The notes beneath the pieces are model-generated. The model saw only the letters and a program-made list of their open reading frames with translations, was not told where the DNA came from and did no database searches. From contig CBDBVC010000019.1 in the NCBI GenBank assembly GCA_965212525.1, positions 1 to 64,000 of the forward strand: a stretch of DNA of 64,000 bases, written 5' to 3'. A program made the position numbers and the translations under genes. Shown piece by piece: positions 62,048 to 64,000 of the stretch (position 1 is the stretch's first letter; every line of letters begins with the position of its first letter). This DNA is from SZUA-38 sp965212525. GTDB taxonomy: Bacteria > Pseudomonadota > Gammaproteobacteria > Xanthomonadales > SZUA-38.

Positions 62048-62767
62048 TCAGTTCCAGTCCAATTCAATGGCGGCCAGCACAGTGGCATCGGCTATGAAAT
62101 GAATCAGGATCACGCCGCGCAGGTGGCCTTGAATTAGCGCCAGAACGGACAGGCCCACCGCGATCAGGAATCGGTAGGCAAACATGGCGCCGCCCTGCAA
62201 CAGCCCGCCATGGAAATAGGCGAACGACAGTGAAGCGATCAGCACTGCTGCCGTCGTCGAGCCCGTCAGGCGTTTCAGTTCGTTCAGGGCCACACCGCGC
62301 CAGAGCGTTTCCTCGACTACGGCCGCTGTCAGGCAGACGATGATCCAGAAAAGGCGCGCGCCAACCTCGGACGGCGGGACGAACATTTGCACGCCACGCG
62401 GCATTTGTGACAGAAATTCCTGCGTACCGCCTGAGCCGAACACAGCCAGCAGCAGTGTCACACCGAGCACAACCGCCGCCACCAGTCCGTGCGTGCGTGT
62501 AAGCGAACCTGCCAGCCCCAGCCTGACCATGCGTTGCCGCCTGTCTGGCAGACAGGCGAACACCAGCAGCAGCGTCAGCCATTCGATGCTCACCGTCAGC
62601 GTCCAGAACAGCCACCACTGGCTGCGGTCACCTGAATAGAAGGCACGCACAGCATCGATAGCGGGCAGCAGGTGTGCAAAGGCCAATGGAAACAACAGCA
62701 GTATGATGATCAGGGCCAAAGCGGTTTGCCAGTCTGGCCGGTTGGCAGGTTCGATTGCAGATGTCAT
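62048..62767 (-). CDS. CPBP-family intramembrane metalloprotease (CAAX protease-like)
   Basis: 239 residues from ATG 62767 (GAGGG upstream). About seven transmembrane helices with the family motifs VEETLWRG (EExxxR), FAYFHGG (FxxxH) and HFIAD (HxxxD/N). Family members cleave prenylated or bacteriocin-related proteins or act in secretion; the target here is unknown. It lies 83 bases upstream of, and on the same strand as, the aspartyl protease. Confidence 0.85.
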   Translation of the reverse strand: MTSAIEPANRPDWQTALALIIILLLFPLAFAHLLPAIDAVRAFYSGDRSQWWLFWTLTVSIEWLTLLLVFACLPDRRQRMVRLGLAGSLTRTHGLVAAVVLGVTLLLAVFGSGGTQEFLSQMPRGVQMFVPPSEVGARLFWIIVCLTAAVVEETLWRGVALNELKRLTGSTTAAVLIASLSFAYFHGGLLQGGAMFAYRFLIAVGLSVLALIQGHLRGVILIHFIADATVLAAIELDWN

Positions 62768-63005
62768 GGTATCGCCCTCAGATTGGTGCATAGCCACGTT
62801 GGCTGTGCATGGCATTCAACCTTTTGACGGTGCGCATGTGAGTCAGGTTGCGTCTTCGGAAAGCACTGACCACACCGGTCAAGGGCCACGATCAAGGGCA
62901 GAATCGAGCTCGGCTGACACGTCGACCAAGTCGATGCAGTCCGACCTGTACCTTGCTCCGGCGCACGTTCTTCAGTATAAGAGGGCAGCTTTCTAGGAGA
63001 TGACC

Positions 63006-64000
63006 ATGACCGATACGACCAAACCGGGGGCCATTGCCCGTTTTCTGAACGTGATTGAACGGGTGGGCAACAAACTGCCGGACCCGGCCATGATCTTCCT
63101 GATCGCACTGTTGCTGATCTGGGTGTTGTCCTGGATGATGTCCGGGCTTGAACTGACAGCGATCGACCCGCGTACGGGTGATCCGCTGGTAATCAACAAC
63201 CTGCTCTCGGGCAGTGCACTGGCGACCTTCCTGTCGACCATGGTGACCACATTCACCAGTTTCGCGCCATTGGGTGTGGTGCTGGTGGCCATGATGGGCG
63301 TCGGTGTTGCCGAGCACTCTGGCTACATCAACACGGGCATCAAGCTGATGCTCAAGCGCACTCCCAAATTCCTGCTGACGCCCACCATCATTCTGGTGGC
63401 CATTGTGAGTCACACAGCGACGGACGCCGGTTATGTACTGGTGATTCCGCTGGCAGGTGTCATCTATTACGCCATGGGTCGTCACCCACTGGCCGGTATT
63501 GCTGCGGCGTTTGCCGGGGTGAGTGGCGGCTTCAGCGCCAACTTCATTCCCTCGGGAATCGACCCCTTGCTGCAGGGATTCACGCAGAGCGGCCGCGCAG
63601 ATCCTCGATCCCGGAAATGCGCAGGTGAACCCGCTGTGCAACTGGCTGTCTTCACTTCAGCCTCTCGAGCGTGTTGGTGATCGTGGTCGGCTGGATACAT
63701 CACCGACAAGCATCATCGAGCCACGACTTAAGAGCGGGCAGCTGGACGATCGACGGCGAGGATGCTCCCGAGGTCGACCCAAGTGCACGAGCTTTCCGCC
63801 GCCGAAATCATTCTTCATCGGCCACGCTGGGCCGGCATCGTCGCCATCGGTCGTAGGAGCTGCTGTTGTTGGTGACTGTGGGCGTACCCGGCCGACTCTC
63901 CGCTGCGCCATGAAGGCCCGACTGGCCAGTTGTCTTCGTTCAGCGCCCCGCTGATGCAGTCGATCATCCCGCTGATCTTTCTGCTCTTTCTGGATTCCGG
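63006..64000 (+). pseudogene. AbgT-family transporter, frameshifted and cut by window end
   Basis: ATG 63006 has AGGAG six bases upstream. The first 195 residues are an intact AbgT transporter: KLPDPAMIFLIALLLIWVLS, then GVGVAEHSGYINTGIKLMLK and the helix VSHTATDAGYVLVIPLAGV. From about 63590 homologous pieces continue in changing frames: QILDPGNAQVNPLCNW, VLVIVVGW, YITDK, IIEPRLKSGQLDD, RWAGIVAI, LLLLVTVGVPG and SAPLMQSIIPLIFLLF. At least eight frame changes in 400 bases, of both signs, point to poor sequence rather than evolution. AbgT proteins import p-aminobenzoyl-glutamate or export sulfonamides. Confidence 0.78.

Noticed and set aside
62892..63641. A 249-codon minus-strand open frame
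   Set aside because: It lies antisense to the AbgT transporter and its protein is His/Gln/Arg-rich, typical of a shadow frame.

Overview
The window looks like chromosomal DNA of a free-living, probably marine, gammaproteobacterium. I infer this from the mid-50s G+C, the purine-rich Shine-Dalgarno sites, the Gram-negative envelope genes (RND pump, FtsX-type ABC exporter, TolC-type adaptors, a DUF5916 outer-membrane barrel, c-type cytochromes) and the mix of AraC, TetR and sigma-54 regulators. I cannot name a genus. I see no tRNA, rRNA, CRISPR array, insertion sequence, integrase or phage gene.

Layout. 1-5.1 kb: a frameshifted Asp-box protein, a small periplasmic protein, a membrane-anchored AraC regulator, and a tight two-gene unit of an 87-residue protein and a DUF692/MNIO enzyme fused to a DUF2063-like partner domain. 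5.4-12.6 kb: S9 peptidase lipoprotein, DsbA-fold isomerase, membrane-embedded patatin-like lipase, hotdog thioesterase and a frameshifted TPR gene. 12.7-20.1 kb: a self-contained circuit with a palindromic upstream site, a sigma-54 promoter, an ABC exporter (adaptor, ATPase, two FtsX permeases), an NtrC-type regulator and its kinase, closed by a terminator. 20.7-25.2 kb: RND adaptor and pump. 25.4-31.8 kb: a J-domain-like/RDD membrane protein, an AraC regulator divergent from two cytochrome P460 genes, small secreted proteins, and a divergent SDR/TetR pair with two palindromic operators. 32.3-43.7 kb: phosphodiester glycosidase, thioredoxin-fold protein, DUF2306 protein, AraC, MBOAT/SGNH/universal-stress genes, a coupled 47-residue ORF with a GAF-GGDEF cyclase, M20 peptidase, small wHTH regulator, glycine-rich protein and a PEP-mutase-family enzyme. 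43.8-57.9 kb: DUF5916 protein, methyltransferase, AlkD-like protein, GAF-PP2C phosphatase, c-type cytochrome, XRE-membrane protein, secreted protein, exported KatG and a CadC-like TPR regulator. 57.9-64 kb: a beta-helix surface protein broken by about five frameshifts, an aspartyl protease with PDZ domain, a CPBP protease, and an AbgT transporter whose last 400 bases carry many frameshifts.

The most interesting items are: (i) the MNIO fusion with its start-stop-overlapping small protein, a candidate peptide-modification pair; (ii) the sigma-54 exporter circuit, whose predicted transcript starts almost on the start codon; (iii) a small ORF translationally coupled to the diguanylate cyclase; (iv) an exact 34-base repeat with a CRP-like palindrome, placed in the same orientation upstream of two unrelated genes. 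Frameshifts cluster in four genes and at the window end, so sequencing or assembly error must be excluded before any of those genes is called dead.
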